Part shown: positions 17,454-25,572 of the stretch, piece after piece
Layout: every line of letters begins with the position of its first letter
How positions within the stretch are numbered: the first letter of the stretch is position 1
Assembly (NCBI RefSeq): GCF_007679035.1
Contig: NZ_VEFR01000001.1
Location: 558,001 to 622,000, forward strand
Length of the DNA stretch: 64,000 bases
Direction: 5' to 3'
From: Agrococcus jejuensis
GTDB taxonomy: Bacteria > Actinomycetota > Actinomycetes > Actinomycetales > Microbacteriaceae
Notes under the pieces: generated by a model
What the model was told of the DNA's origin: nothing
Databases searched by the model: none
Seen by the model: the letters and a program-made list of their open reading frames with translations, nothing else
Position numbers and translations under genes: made by a program

Positions 17454-18068
17454 TCAGTCGCGAGCGAGGATCGAGTAGAGCCTACGGCGGGCGTCGTCGA
17501 GGATGTCGACGGCCTCGCGCACCTGCTCGGGCGTGCCCGTGCGACCGACCTGCGCGGCGGCCTGCGCGAGCTCGAAGCCCGCCTTCGGCAGCGCCGAGAA
17601 TCCGGGGCCCGCCTGCTCGTCGGTGGTCGCGAACGGCGTCGCCTGCTCGGCGGCGGCATCCGCCACCGTACGGCCCGCGTCCGTGAGGGCGTAGGTCTTG
17701 CGACCGCCGGCCTCCTCGGCGACGATCAGGCCCTCGTCCGCGAGCAGCTGGAGCGTCGGGTAGACGGAGCCGGGGCTCGGTCGCCATGCGCCGCCGGAGC
17801 GCTGCTCGATCTCGGTGATGAGCTGGTAGCCGTGCATCGGCTGCTCGCGCAGCAGCGCCAGCACCGCCTGGCGCACGTCGCCGCGGCCCATGCGCGCGCC
17901 GGGAGCCTTGCGCTCGAACTGGCTGCGCAGGTGCTCCATCGCCTCCCACATGCCGCCGCCGTGGCGACCGAAGCGTGCAGGCCCTCCGAAGCCGAACTGG
18001 CCCCCGCCGAACTGCCCTGCGCCGAACTGTCCCGAGCCGCTCTGGCTCGCGTCCTCGTAGCCGTGCAT
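17454..18068 (-). CDS. PadR-family transcriptional regulator with glycine/glutamine-rich tail
   Basis: This 204-residue repressor has the PadR winged helix at about residues 60-140 (ALLREQPMHGYQLITEI, SPGSVYPTLQLLADEGLI, GRKTYALTDAG). Before it lies a low-complexity tail with three GQFG repeats (residues 14-28). A strong ribosome-binding site (GGGAGGGGAG) before ATG 18068 supports translation of the tail. A 10-base palindrome upstream is a candidate operator, and autoregulation together with the AarF gene downstream is likely. Confidence 0.87.
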   Translation of the reverse strand: MHGYEDASQSGSGQFGAGQFGGGQFGFGGPARFGRHGGGMWEAMEHLRSQFERKAPGARMGRGDVRQAVLALLREQPMHGYQLITEIEQRSGGAWRPSPGSVYPTLQLLADEGLIVAEEAGGRKTYALTDAGRTVADAAAEQATPFATTDEQAGPGFSALPKAGFELAQAAAQVGRTGTPEQVREAVDILDDARRRLYSILARD

Positions 18069-18124
18069 GATGCTCCCCTCCCACCGACGCTCGTCGCGGT
18101 GCGCGACTGTCGGCGATGTGTCGA

Positions 18125-18134
18125 CGATATATCG
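18125..18134. promoter_or_regulatory. Candidate PadR operator
   Basis: CGATATATCG is a perfect palindrome in the short AT-rich island about 57 bases before the padR start. AT-rich palindromes of this type are common PadR targets. No experiment supports it here. Confidence 0.35.
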
Positions 18135-18179
18135 GCAAGCCTCGCAACGATAGGGGGTTCGCGGTGGGCGATCGGCGCG

Positions 18180-18635
18180 TCAGAGCCGCTTCTCGAAGAA
18201 GACGCGGTCGAAGCCGCCGTCGGTCGCGCGATGCGTCTCGACGTAGCCGCGACGAGAGTAGTACGCGAGGTTCTCGGTCATGCGGGCGTTCGTGAACAGC
18301 CGCACGAGCGGGATGCCCGCGTCGATCGCGCGCTGCTCGGCGAGTGCGAGGAGGTGCGAGCCGAGGCCGTTCCCCTGCTCGCTCGGCGCCACGGCGACGT
18401 TCCCGACCGTCACGGCGTCGGCCTGCATGCGGATCGCGATCATGCCGACGAGCGCATCGCCACGCCACGCGAGCGTGACGTCGCCCAACGCGACGAGCGC
18501 TGCGGCATCGGCGCGCATCGGCCCGGGCTCCTTGCCCATCCGCTCGACGTAGTGGCCGTAGGCGGCCACCACGAGCGCGCGGATCGCCTCGGCATCGGCG
18601 GGTGCCGCGGGCACGATGCGGATGGCCTCGGTCAT
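18180..18635 (-). CDS. GNAT-family N-acetyltransferase
   Basis: This 151-residue acetyltransferase has the acetyl-CoA-binding segment VAPSEQGNGLGSHLLALAE (the Q/RxxGxG/A motif) and the final NLAYYSRRGYVE motif. The substrate is unknown. It is divergent from the DUF2200 gene. CACGCT lies 6 bases before the ATG and is a weak leaderless -10. Confidence 0.88.
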   Translation of the reverse strand: MTEAIRIVPAAPADAEAIRALVVAAYGHYVERMGKEPGPMRADAAALVALGDVTLAWRGDALVGMIAIRMQADAVTVGNVAVAPSEQGNGLGSHLLALAEQRAIDAGIPLVRLFTNARMTENLAYYSRRGYVETHRATDGGFDRVFFEKRL

Positions 18636-18714
18636 GGCTCGAGCGTGGCACTCGCACCAGGCGTCCGCGCGGTCCTCTCGAACCGGAGAGGTCGGCGTGC
18701 GTCAGGATGGGCGC

Positions 18715-19083
18715 ATGGCCGAGCACCGGATCTTCGCGATGCCGTTCGCGAGCGTGTACCCGCACTACGTCACGAAGGTCGAGCGCAAGGGGCGCACGGT
18801 CGCCGAGCTGCATGAGGTCATCACGTGGCTCACGGGCTACGACGACGCCGGCATCGCCGCCGCGCTGGCCGACGAGCGCTCGTTCCGAGCGTTCTTCGGC
18901 TCGGCGCCCGCGATGCATCCCGCCGCCGCGTCCATCACCGGCGTGATCTGCGGCATCAGGGTCGAGGAGATCGAGGATCCGCTCATGCAGCAGATCCGCT
19001 GGATGGACAAGCTCGTCGACGAGCTCGCCAAGGGCAAGACCATGGCGAAGGTGCTGCGCTGGGAGGCGCCCGCGGCGTCCTGA
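18715..19083 (+). CDS. DUF2200 family protein
   Basis: This 122-residue protein matches the DUF2200 pattern throughout (FAMPFASVYPHYVTKVERKG, ELHEVITWLTGYD, ITGVICGIRVEEI, MDKLVDELAKGK). The family is uncharacterised. I used ATG 18715 because it matches the conserved N-terminus; the upstream ATGs have no homologous extension. CAGGAT 6 bases upstream may be a leaderless -10. Confidence 0.88.
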   Translation: MAEHRIFAMPFASVYPHYVTKVERKGRTVAELHEVITWLTGYDDAGIAAALADERSFRAFFGSAPAMHPAAASITGVICGIRVEEIEDPLMQQIRWMDKLVDELAKGKTMAKVLRWEAPAAS

Positions 19084-19120
19084 TCGCGGCGAGGATCGTC
19101 GTCCACAGGTGCCGGTCAAC

Positions 19121-19136
19121 TCGAACATACGTTCGA
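19121..19136. promoter_or_regulatory. SOS box (LexA operator)
   Basis: TCGAACATACGTTCGA is a perfect match to the actinobacterial LexA consensus TCGAAC-N4-GTTCGA. It overlaps the expected -35 region of a promoter whose -10 would be TATCCT at 19145-19150, just upstream of the DUF222-HNH gene. Confidence 0.9.
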
Positions 19137-19174
19137 TTCGATGGTATCCTGGAGGTCGAACGAGGCGGTGACGG

Positions 19175-20614
19175 ATGCGCGACGACGAGACGGTCGAGAC
19201 GGCGGTGGTCGACGCGCTCGTGGCCGGTGCTACCTCTCCCGCATCGCTGCCGAGCGCCGAGCTGCTCGTCGCGTTCGACGAGCTCGCCGCACGCCGCCGG
19301 GCGATCGATGCGGTGCTCGTGCGGCTGGCCGGCGAGGTCGCTACGCGATCGGATGGCTTGGCGCCCGAGGACTCCCTCGCGCGCGCCGCCGGCCACCGGT
19401 CGGTGCGCGAGATGGTGCAGCACCGCGTGGGCGTGCGCTCGCGCGAGGCGTCGATCCTGTGCGCGGTCGCCGACGCGACACGGTCACGAGTCGGGCTCTC
19501 CGGCGCCGCGATCCCCGTGCCGCATCCCCACGTCGCGGCGGCGCTCGCCGCCGGTGCCATCGCGATCGCGCAGGCGCATGCGATCGTCGAGCCGCTCGCC
19601 GCGTCGGGCACCCGCATCGCACCCGACGACCTCGAGGTCGCCGAGCTCGACCTCGTCGCGCACGCGTGCGGCACCGATGCCGCCGACGACGGGGCTCCGA
19701 TGGTGCCCGAGGACCTCGTCACCGTCGCGCGTCGATGGATCGCGCACCTCGACCCCGACGGCGAGGAGCCGCGCCACGACGACCAGCTCGCGCAGCGGTA
19801 CCTGCGCACCAGCAGACGGCGCGACGGCATGCTCACGGGCGAGTTCCTGGCGACGCCCGAGCAGGGCGATGCGCTCGAGGCCATGCTCGACGCGATGGCG
19901 AAGCCGCGTCGCGTCGTGTTCGAGGATGCGTGCGGCGGCGACTCGGATCACGAGCAGGCAGAGTCGCCCGCCGACGAGCGCACGCTGCAGCAGCGCCGCA
20001 TGGATGCGCTCGCCGACGTCGCCGCCCACTACGCCGCCACCGAGGCGCCGAGGATCTGCGACGAGGCGCCGACGCTCGTGATCACGGTCGCGGAGGACGC
20101 GCTGCACGGCCGTGCCGACCGGCTCGCCGACCTCGCGACGCTGCAGCGGTCGGGCCTCCCCGTGCCGGTGCACGTCGCCGCGCGCATCCTCTGCGACGGG
20201 TTCGTGCAGACGGTCGTGCAGCGCTCGGATGGCGAGCCGCTGCGGCTCGGCCGGCGGCGCCGCCTGTTCTCGATGTCGCAGCGGCGTGCGATCGTCGCGC
20301 GCGACCGGCACTGCCGCGCTCCGGGATGCACGGCGCCGCCCGCGTGGTGCGAGACGCATCACGTGGTGCGGTGGGCCGACGGCGGCCGTACCGACGTCGC
20401 CAACGGCATCCTGCTGTGCCGCTTCCATCACGCCGAGGTGCATCGCGGGGCGCTGACGGTGCTGCCGGCATCCGACGAGGGGGCGATCGACGCCGATGGA
20501 CGCGCCGCGCTCCCCCGATCCCGCGAGCTCCGACGGCGGTGGCGCGTGACGAGCGCCTACCGCCGTCGGTCGCGGCTCCGGGCGTCGCCGCCGCGCGCAC
20601 CGATGCGCACGTGA
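19175..20614 (+). CDS. DUF222/13E12-type HNH endonuclease-domain protein
   Basis: This 479-residue protein has an N-terminal DUF222 (13E12 repeat) region of about 330 residues and a C-terminal HNH nuclease domain at about 365-430. The domain has metal and catalytic residues in RDRHCRAPGC, WCETHHVVRWADGG and the final LLCRFHHAEVH. Such proteins are multicopy in actinobacteria and function is unknown, but several in Mycobacterium are DNA-damage inducible. The perfect SOS box upstream shows the same control here. Confidence 0.9.
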   Translation: MRDDETVETAVVDALVAGATSPASLPSAELLVAFDELAARRRAIDAVLVRLAGEVATRSDGLAPEDSLARAAGHRSVREMVQHRVGVRSREASILCAVADATRSRVGLSGAAIPVPHPHVAAALAAGAIAIAQAHAIVEPLAASGTRIAPDDLEVAELDLVAHACGTDAADDGAPMVPEDLVTVARRWIAHLDPDGEEPRHDDQLAQRYLRTSRRRDGMLTGEFLATPEQGDALEAMLDAMAKPRRVVFEDACGGDSDHEQAESPADERTLQQRRMDALADVAAHYAATEAPRICDEAPTLVITVAEDALHGRADRLADLATLQRSGLPVPVHVAARILCDGFVQTVVQRSDGEPLRLGRRRRLFSMSQRRAIVARDRHCRAPGCTAPPAWCETHHVVRWADGGRTDVANGILLCRFHHAEVHRGALTVLPASDEGAIDADGRAALPRSRELRRRWRVTSAYRRRSRLRASPPRAPMRT

Positions 20615-20633
20615 CGTCGCGACGCGCGCGCTC

Positions 20634-20975
20634 CTACTGCTCCGGGTCGAACCAGAACTCGCGCAGCTCCTGACGGCATCGGCACGCCTTCGCGATCCTC
20701 GCCGCCCACTCCTCGGCAGCCGCGCGGTTGGGGAGGTTCAGCACGGTGTACCCGCCCTCGAGGTGCGCGGTCTGCGCGTACGTGCCCTCCTCGACCGTGC
20801 CGTCGGCGGCGACGCGCACGGGCGGCACGCTCTCGTTGATCCCGCCGCCGAACCTGTAGACGCCGGCATCCTTCGCGTCGCGGATCACCTGGTGCGAGTC
20901 GATGCTCGCCTGCTCGAGACCACCCTCGTCGAGCTGCATCTCCCCGCTGGGGAACGAGATCAGGTAGAAGGTCAC
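20634..20975 (-). CDS. YciI-family protein
   Basis: This 113-residue protein resembles the YCII/DGPF family. It has the N-terminal FYLISFPSGEM strand, PPVRVAADGTVEEG, and the diagnostic LEGGYTVLNLPNRAAAEEW segment followed by the REFWF strand. These small ferredoxin-like-fold proteins have no clear catalytic role. GTG 20975 is preceded by GGAAGGAG at good spacing. Confidence 0.8.
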   Translation of the reverse strand: MTFYLISFPSGEMQLDEGGLEQASIDSHQVIRDAKDAGVYRFGGGINESVPPVRVAADGTVEEGTYAQTAHLEGGYTVLNLPNRAAAEEWAARIAKACRCRQELREFWFDPEQ

Positions 20976-21056
20976 GTCGGCTCCTTCCTCGACACGGACG
21001 GATCTGGTGCAGCACACGCTACGCCTGCGATCGGATCGGTGGGCATGATGGGTCCC

Positions 21057-21749
21057 ATGGCGAAGCGCGTGCTCCATGTCGTCACCAACGTCGATCGGTA
21101 CGGCGACTCCGACGAGCCCACGGGACTGTGGCTCTCGGAGCTCACGCACGCGTGGGACATCTTCGAGGCGGCCGGGTTCGAGCAGGTGCTCGTCTCCCCC
21201 ACCGGCGGTGCCGTGCCGCTCGAGCCGCGCTCCTTGTCCTTCCCGAACCTCGACGCGACCGCGAAGGCGTGGCACGCCGATCCCGCGCGCATGGCCCTGC
21301 TGCAGCGCACCGCGATGCCGAGCCAGATCGATGCCGGCGACTTCGACGCCATCTTCTACACCGGCGGGCACGCCGTCATGTTCGACTTCCCCGAGGATGC
21401 GGGGCTGCAGCGTCTCGCGGCGAGCATCTGGGAGCACGGCGGCGTCGTGGCGTCGGTCTGCCACGGCTGCTCCGGCCTGCTCGACGTCACGCTGCCGGAT
21501 GGCTCCCTCCTCGTCGAGGGTCGACGGCTCACGGGCTTCTCGTGGACCGAGGAGCGCCTCGCGAAGGTGACCGAGCTCGTGCCGTTCGACGTCGAGGCGG
21601 CGCTCAAGGCCCGCGGCGCCCGCTACGCGAAGGCCGTGCTGCCCCTCGTGCCCTACGTCGTGACCGACGGGCGCCTCGTGACCGGCCAGAACCCGGCGTC
21701 CGCGAAGGCGACGGCGAGGCGGGTCGTCGAGCTGCTGGCGCAGGCCTAG
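21057..21749 (+). CDS. DJ-1/PfpI (HchA-like) family protein
   Basis: This 230-residue class I amidotransferase-fold protein has the nucleophile elbow SVCHGCSGLL and the GDFDAIFYTGGHAV segment of the Hsp31/HchA-like branch. Members act as glyoxalase III, chaperones or stress hydrolases. Start choice among ATG 21045, 21048 and 21057 is uncertain; 21057 gives the family N-terminus (MAKRVLHVVTN) and has CATGAT 7 bases upstream. Confidence 0.85.
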   Translation: MAKRVLHVVTNVDRYGDSDEPTGLWLSELTHAWDIFEAAGFEQVLVSPTGGAVPLEPRSLSFPNLDATAKAWHADPARMALLQRTAMPSQIDAGDFDAIFYTGGHAVMFDFPEDAGLQRLAASIWEHGGVVASVCHGCSGLLDVTLPDGSLLVEGRRLTGFSWTEERLAKVTELVPFDVEAALKARGARYAKAVLPLVPYVVTDGRLVTGQNPASAKATARRVVELLAQA

Positions 21750-21777
21750 GCGCACTGGTACGACCGCGAACACGACG

Positions 21778-21807
21778 AAAGCCCCGCCGTCCGGCGGGGC
21801 TTTTCTT
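21778..21807. terminator. Rho-independent terminator between the DJ-1 gene and tRNA-Ala
   Basis: An 11-12 base-pair stem (AAAGCCCCGCC with GGCGGGGCTTT) with a GTCC loop is followed on the plus strand by TTTTCTT. On the minus strand it ends in CTTTCG, so it also terminates the tRNA transcript. Confidence 0.9.
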
Positions 21808-21882
21808 GGTGGATCTGGGGAGACTCGAACTCCCGACCCCCTGCATGCCATGCAGGTGCGCTACCAGCTGCGCCACAGACCC
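21807..21882 (-). tRNA. tRNA-Ala (anticodon GGC)
   Basis: The minus strand folds as a complete tRNA. The acceptor stem is GGGTCTG with CAGATCC (one G-U pair), the D arm is GCGC/GCGC and the anticodon stem CCTGC/GCAGG carries the loop ATGGCAT. The T arm is GGGAG-TTCGAGT-CTCCC and discriminator A is followed by an encoded CCA. The anticodon GGC reads GCC, the most used alanine codon in this genome. Confidence 0.95.
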
Positions 21883-21910
21883 TCTTCGCTGCCGAAGCAA
21901 CCCTGCAAGC

Positions 21911-22783
21911 CTACACCATCCGAGAGCCTCGTCCGAACCATGCCGCCCCCAGCAGGGGTGCCGTGTCGCCGAGCGCCGCACGCTCGAGGCGACCGCCCCA
22001 GCCGTCGAGTCCGGCGAGCACCGCCGGCTCCACGAGATCCCACGACCGCGACATCGAGCCGCCGATCACGAGCACCTCGGCGTCGAAGCGGTCGAGCCAC
22101 GGGCGGATGACCTCGCCCACCGCAGCGAACCCCGCCGCGAGCACGGATGCCGCGGCCGACTCCCCCTCGCGGGCGGCGATGGCGAGCTCGTGCACGTCGC
22201 GCTCGACGCCCGTCGCAGCGAGCCCCGCTGCCATGAGCGCACGGCGCGAGACGACGTCCTCGATGGGCAGGCCGCGCAGCTCCTCGAAGTGGATCTCGCC
22301 ATCGATCGGCACCGAGTCGCCCGACGACACGGGCGCGCCGTCGGCGACGAAGGCGCTGCCGAGCCCCGTGCCGAGCGTCAGCACGACCGCGCGCGACGAT
22401 CCCTCGCCCGCGCCGGCGAACCATTCGCCGAGCCCGTACGCGTCCGCGTCGTTCACGAATCGCACGTCGGCGCCGAGCGCGTCGCGCAGCGCGGCGCCCA
22501 CGTCGACGCCGTCGAGGCTGTCGAACTTGCCGACGTCGCGGAATCGACCGATGCCGGCGTCGTAGTCGAACGGCCCCGGCATCGCGACGACCCAGTCGCC
22601 GTCGACGTCGCCGAGCAGGCGCGCCGTCTCGATCCAGCCCGAGAGCAGCGCGTCCGCGGAGCCGTGCGCATCCGGATGCCCGCGATGCTCCGCGAGCACG
22701 CCGTGCGACGCGAGGTCGACCAGCGCAGCGGTGACGTGCGTGCCGCCGATCTCGAGCACCGGCACGACCTGCTGCTGCGTCAC
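21911..22783 (-). CDS. ROK-family sugar kinase-like protein
   Basis: This 290-residue protein has the phosphate-binding LEIGGTHVTAALVDL strand (residues 10-24), the catalytic VNDADAYGLGEW segment (Asn111, Asp112) and the LTLGTGLGSAF loop. It therefore belongs to the ROK/glucokinase fold. It has no cysteine at all, so the CxCGxxGCxE zinc motif of classical ROK proteins is missing, as in polyphosphate glucokinases. GTG 22783 gives the family N-terminus. The sugar is unknown. Confidence 0.83.
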   Translation of the reverse strand: MTQQQVVPVLEIGGTHVTAALVDLASHGVLAEHRGHPDAHGSADALLSGWIETARLLGDVDGDWVVAMPGPFDYDAGIGRFRDVGKFDSLDGVDVGAALRDALGADVRFVNDADAYGLGEWFAGAGEGSSRAVVLTLGTGLGSAFVADGAPVSSGDSVPIDGEIHFEELRGLPIEDVVSRRALMAAGLAATGVERDVHELAIAAREGESAAASVLAAGFAAVGEVIRPWLDRFDAEVLVIGGSMSRSWDLVEPAVLAGLDGWGGRLERAALGDTAPLLGAAWFGRGSRMV

Positions 22784-22868
22784 CGCGCGTCCCCATCTCC
22801 GTCGCACCCGCGGCGACCAGCCGTCACGATCGTAGACCGCGCGCACGCACCACTCGTGGGCGACGCGC

Positions 22869-24287
22869 TCAGCGCCGTCGACGCACCTCGTCCTCGGCGT
22901 CGGGGTCAGGGCGCTCGTCGTCGCGAAGCCCGCCGGACTCGACGCCGGCGAGCACGTCGACCACGGGGATCTCGCCCGACGCATCGGCGGCGGCCTCCTC
23001 CTCGACCTCCTCGAGCTCGTCGGGCGACGGCACGACGAGGGCGGCGATCGCGGTGGTGATCGGGATGGCGAGCACGAGGCCGATGGAGCCGACGAGCGTG
23101 CGCACGATCTCCTCCGCGACCTGGCCCGTCGTCCATCCGACGTTGCCCGGTGCGTTCGTGAGCACCATGATCATGAGCACCGGCAGCGCCGCGCCGACGT
23201 AGGCGAACGCGATCGTGTAGACGGTCGACGCGATGTGGTCGCGACCGATGCGCATCGCGCGGCCGAAGAGCTCGCGTCGCGACGCGAGCGGCGAGGCTGC
23301 GCGCAGCTCCCACACCGCCGACGCCTGCGTGATCGTGACGTCGTTGAGCACGCCCATGCCCGCGAGCACGAGGCCGCAGAGGAAGACCTGCTGCAGGTCG
23401 AGGTCGGCGCGGATGAGCAGCAGCCGCGCATCCTCGGTCGCCGTGCCGGTGATGCTCGTGCCCTGCGTCGCGAACCAGCCGATGGCCGCCGTGAACGCGA
23501 GGCCGATGAGCGTGCCCAGCAGCGCGGTGGATGTTCGCGCCGTGAACCCGTGCGCGACGTACAGCACGATGAACATCACGACGGCGCTCGTCACGAGCGC
23601 GACCGGCAATCCTGGTTGGCCGGTGAGCAGCGCTGGGAGCGTGAAGAGCAGGATCATCGCCCCGGCGCCGACGAGGCCGACGATGGCCGCGAGTCCGCGC
23701 CAGCGGGCGACGAACGCGACGACGAGGATGTAGAGCGCCGCGAGGATCCACAGCGGGATCTCCCGTGCGAAGTCGACGAAGACGTACGGGCTGCCGTAGA
23801 TCTCGGCCTCGGGGATGTACAGCACGCGCAGCTGGTCGCCCGGGTGGATCGACTCGATGACCTCGGGCGGCACCGTGACCGTGATGGCCTCGCCGTCGAG
23901 CGTGGCATCGACGATCTGCGACGCCGGATCGGGCGTGCCCGTGGCCTCGACCTCCATGACCTCGGCGCCCGCGGCGGCGAACGGCAGCGACTCGGGCATC
24001 TCGTCGGCGTGCGGCCACAGGATGGCCATGCCGATGAGCGCGATGAGCAGCATCGGCCCCAGCAGCGCCGCGAGCACGAGCCGCGTGCGCGGCGTCGTCG
24101 GGGCGACGGGGCCGTGCGCGTGCCCGTGCGCGTGATCGTGCGGATGCGCGTCGCGCTCCTCGCGGCGCAGCAGCCGGTCGCGCAGTCGCTCGCGCCGGCG
24201 CACCTCCGCATCGAGCACGGGGTCGCTGTCGTGCACGTCCTCCTCGTCGTGTCGAGGTCCGTGCTGCAGCCCGCCGTGCCGTCCCAT
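22869..24287 (-). CDS. YibE/F-family membrane protein with histidine-rich N-terminus
   Basis: This 472-residue membrane protein starts with a charged cytoplasmic tail holding an alternating His cluster (His48, 50, 52, 54, 56, 58; HPHDHAHGHAHG). A first helix follows at about 70-88, then an extracytoplasmic domain, then seven or more helices with the YibE/F pattern (FTARTSTALLGTLIGLAF, LVLAGMGVLNDVTITQASAV). The family function is unknown; transport has been suggested. ATG 24287 has GAGGAG just upstream; ATG 24302 is possible but sits in the preceding terminator. Confidence 0.83.
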   Translation of the reverse strand: MGRHGGLQHGPRHDEEDVHDSDPVLDAEVRRRERLRDRLLRREERDAHPHDHAHGHAHGPVAPTTPRTRLVLAALLGPMLLIALIGMAILWPHADEMPESLPFAAAGAEVMEVEATGTPDPASQIVDATLDGEAITVTVPPEVIESIHPGDQLRVLYIPEAEIYGSPYVFVDFAREIPLWILAALYILVVAFVARWRGLAAIVGLVGAGAMILLFTLPALLTGQPGLPVALVTSAVVMFIVLYVAHGFTARTSTALLGTLIGLAFTAAIGWFATQGTSITGTATEDARLLLIRADLDLQQVFLCGLVLAGMGVLNDVTITQASAVWELRAASPLASRRELFGRAMRIGRDHIASTVYTIAFAYVGAALPVLMIMVLTNAPGNVGWTTGQVAEEIVRTLVGSIGLVLAIPITTAIAALVVPSPDELEEVEEEAAADASGEIPVVDVLAGVESGGLRDDERPDPDAEDEVRRRR

Positions 24288-24301
24288 GCGCTCCTCGCTC
24301 A

Positions 24302-24337
24302 TCCGCGGCGACGATACCGAAGCATCGCCGCCGCGGA
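24302..24337 (-). terminator. Terminator of the branched-chain degradation operon
   Basis: A 14-base-pair hairpin (24302-24315 with 24324-24337, one position a G-U pair in the minus-strand transcript) with an 8-base loop lies 12 bases after the acyl-CoA dehydrogenase stop. No U tract follows. Confidence 0.6.
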
Positions 24338-24348
24338 CCGACGACCCG

Positions 24349-25572
24349 CTATCCGAAGGACTTGTCGAACCCGAGCTGCTTCGCGATGATCGCGAGCTGC
24401 ACCTCGGTCGATCCCTCGCCGAGCGTGAGGATGCGCGCATCGCGGTAGTGGCGGGCGACGACGTTCTCGTTCATGAAGCCGTAGCCGCCCCAGATCTGCG
24501 TCGCGTCGGCGGCGTTGGCCATCGCGGCCTCCGAGCCGATGAGCTTCGCGAGCGACGCCTCCTTCGTGAACGGGATGCCCGCGTCGATGCGGCGTGCGGC
24601 GTCGTGCATGACGGCGCGGGCGGCGGCGACGCGCGACTGCATGCGCGCGATCGTGAATGCGATGTGCTGGTTGTCGCCGATCGCGCGACCGAACACGACG
24701 CGCTCCTTCGCGCGGGCGATCGCCTGCTCGAGGCATCCCTGCGCCGCGCCGACGCACAGCGCCGCGAAGGCGACGCGACCCTCGTCGAGGATCGACAGGA
24801 AGTTCGCGAAGCCGCGACCGCGCTCGCCCAGCAGGTTCGCCTCGGGCACCTTGACGCCGTCGAAGACGAGGGGATGGGTGTCCGAGGTGTGCCAGCCGAC
24901 CTTGTCGTAGGCGGGCAGCGCCGTGAAGCCCTCGATCGGCACGGGCACGATGATCGTCGACAGCTCGGGGCCGCGCGTGCCGTCGCGCTTCTCGACCTCG
25001 CCGGTCACGGCCGTGACCGTGACGACGTTCGTGATCGGGGTGCCCGAGTTCGTGATGAACTGCTTCGTCCCGTCGATCGTCCACCAGCCGTCGGCGAGCG
25101 TCGCCGTCGTCTTCGTGGCTCCCGCATCCGACCCGGCGCCGGCCTCGGTGAGCCCGAACGCCGCGAGTCCCTCGCCGCGCGCGAGGCTCGGCAGGTAGGT
25201 ACGGCGCTGCTCCTCGGTGCCGAAGCGGTAGATCGGCATCGCGCCGAGGCCGAGGCCCGCCTCGAGCGTCACGGCGATCGACTGATCGACGCGCGCCAGC
25301 TGCTCCACGGCGACGCACAGGTGCATGTACGACTTGCCCTGACCGCCGTACTCGGTCGGCAGCGGCAGGCCGAACAGGCCCATGCGTCCCATCTGGCGGA
25401 TGATCTCGACCGGCAGACGGCGCTGCGTGTCGTACTCGTAGCTCGCGGGCGCGACGACGTCGTCGGCGAACGCGCGCACCTCGGCGGCGAGGCGCTGCAG
25501 CTCGGGGTCGAGCAGCTCGGTGCCGTCGACGGGCAGCTCGCTCGACGTCACGTGGTGGTCGATGGCGGTCAT
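24349..25572 (-). CDS. Acyl-CoA dehydrogenase (isovaleryl-CoA dehydrogenase/FadE19-like)
   Basis: This 407-residue flavoprotein oxidises an acyl-CoA to the 2-enoyl-CoA. It has the family signatures FGLTEAGAGSDAGATKT and IWGGYGFMNE, and the C-terminal LTLGEGSTEVQ in place of YEGTSEIQ. In this operon the expected substrate is isovaleryl-CoA or another branched acyl-CoA, giving methylcrotonyl-CoA for the carboxylase encoded upstream. It is the last gene of the operon, coupled to the CitE-like gene by an ATGA overlap. It matches the position of fadE19 (Rv2500c) functionally, although the gene order differs. Confidence 0.9.
   Translation of the reverse strand: MTAIDHHVTSSELPVDGTELLDPELQRLAAEVRAFADDVVAPASYEYDTQRRLPVEIIRQMGRMGLFGLPLPTEYGGQGKSYMHLCVAVEQLARVDQSIAVTLEAGLGLGAMPIYRFGTEEQRRTYLPSLARGEGLAAFGLTEAGAGSDAGATKTTATLADGWWTIDGTKQFITNSGTPITNVVTVTAVTGEVEKRDGTRGPELSTIIVPVPIEGFTALPAYDKVGWHTSDTHPLVFDGVKVPEANLLGERGRGFANFLSILDEGRVAFAALCVGAAQGCLEQAIARAKERVVFGRAIGDNQHIAFTIARMQSRVAAARAVMHDAARRIDAGIPFTKEASLAKLIGSEAAMANAADATQIWGGYGFMNENVVARHYRDARILTLGEGSTEVQLAIIAKQLGFDKSFG

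Noticed and set aside
19175..20614. Mobile element or homing endonuclease call for the HNH protein
   Set aside because: No terminal repeats, target duplication, intron or intein boundary is visible, and the SOS box points to a resident gene.
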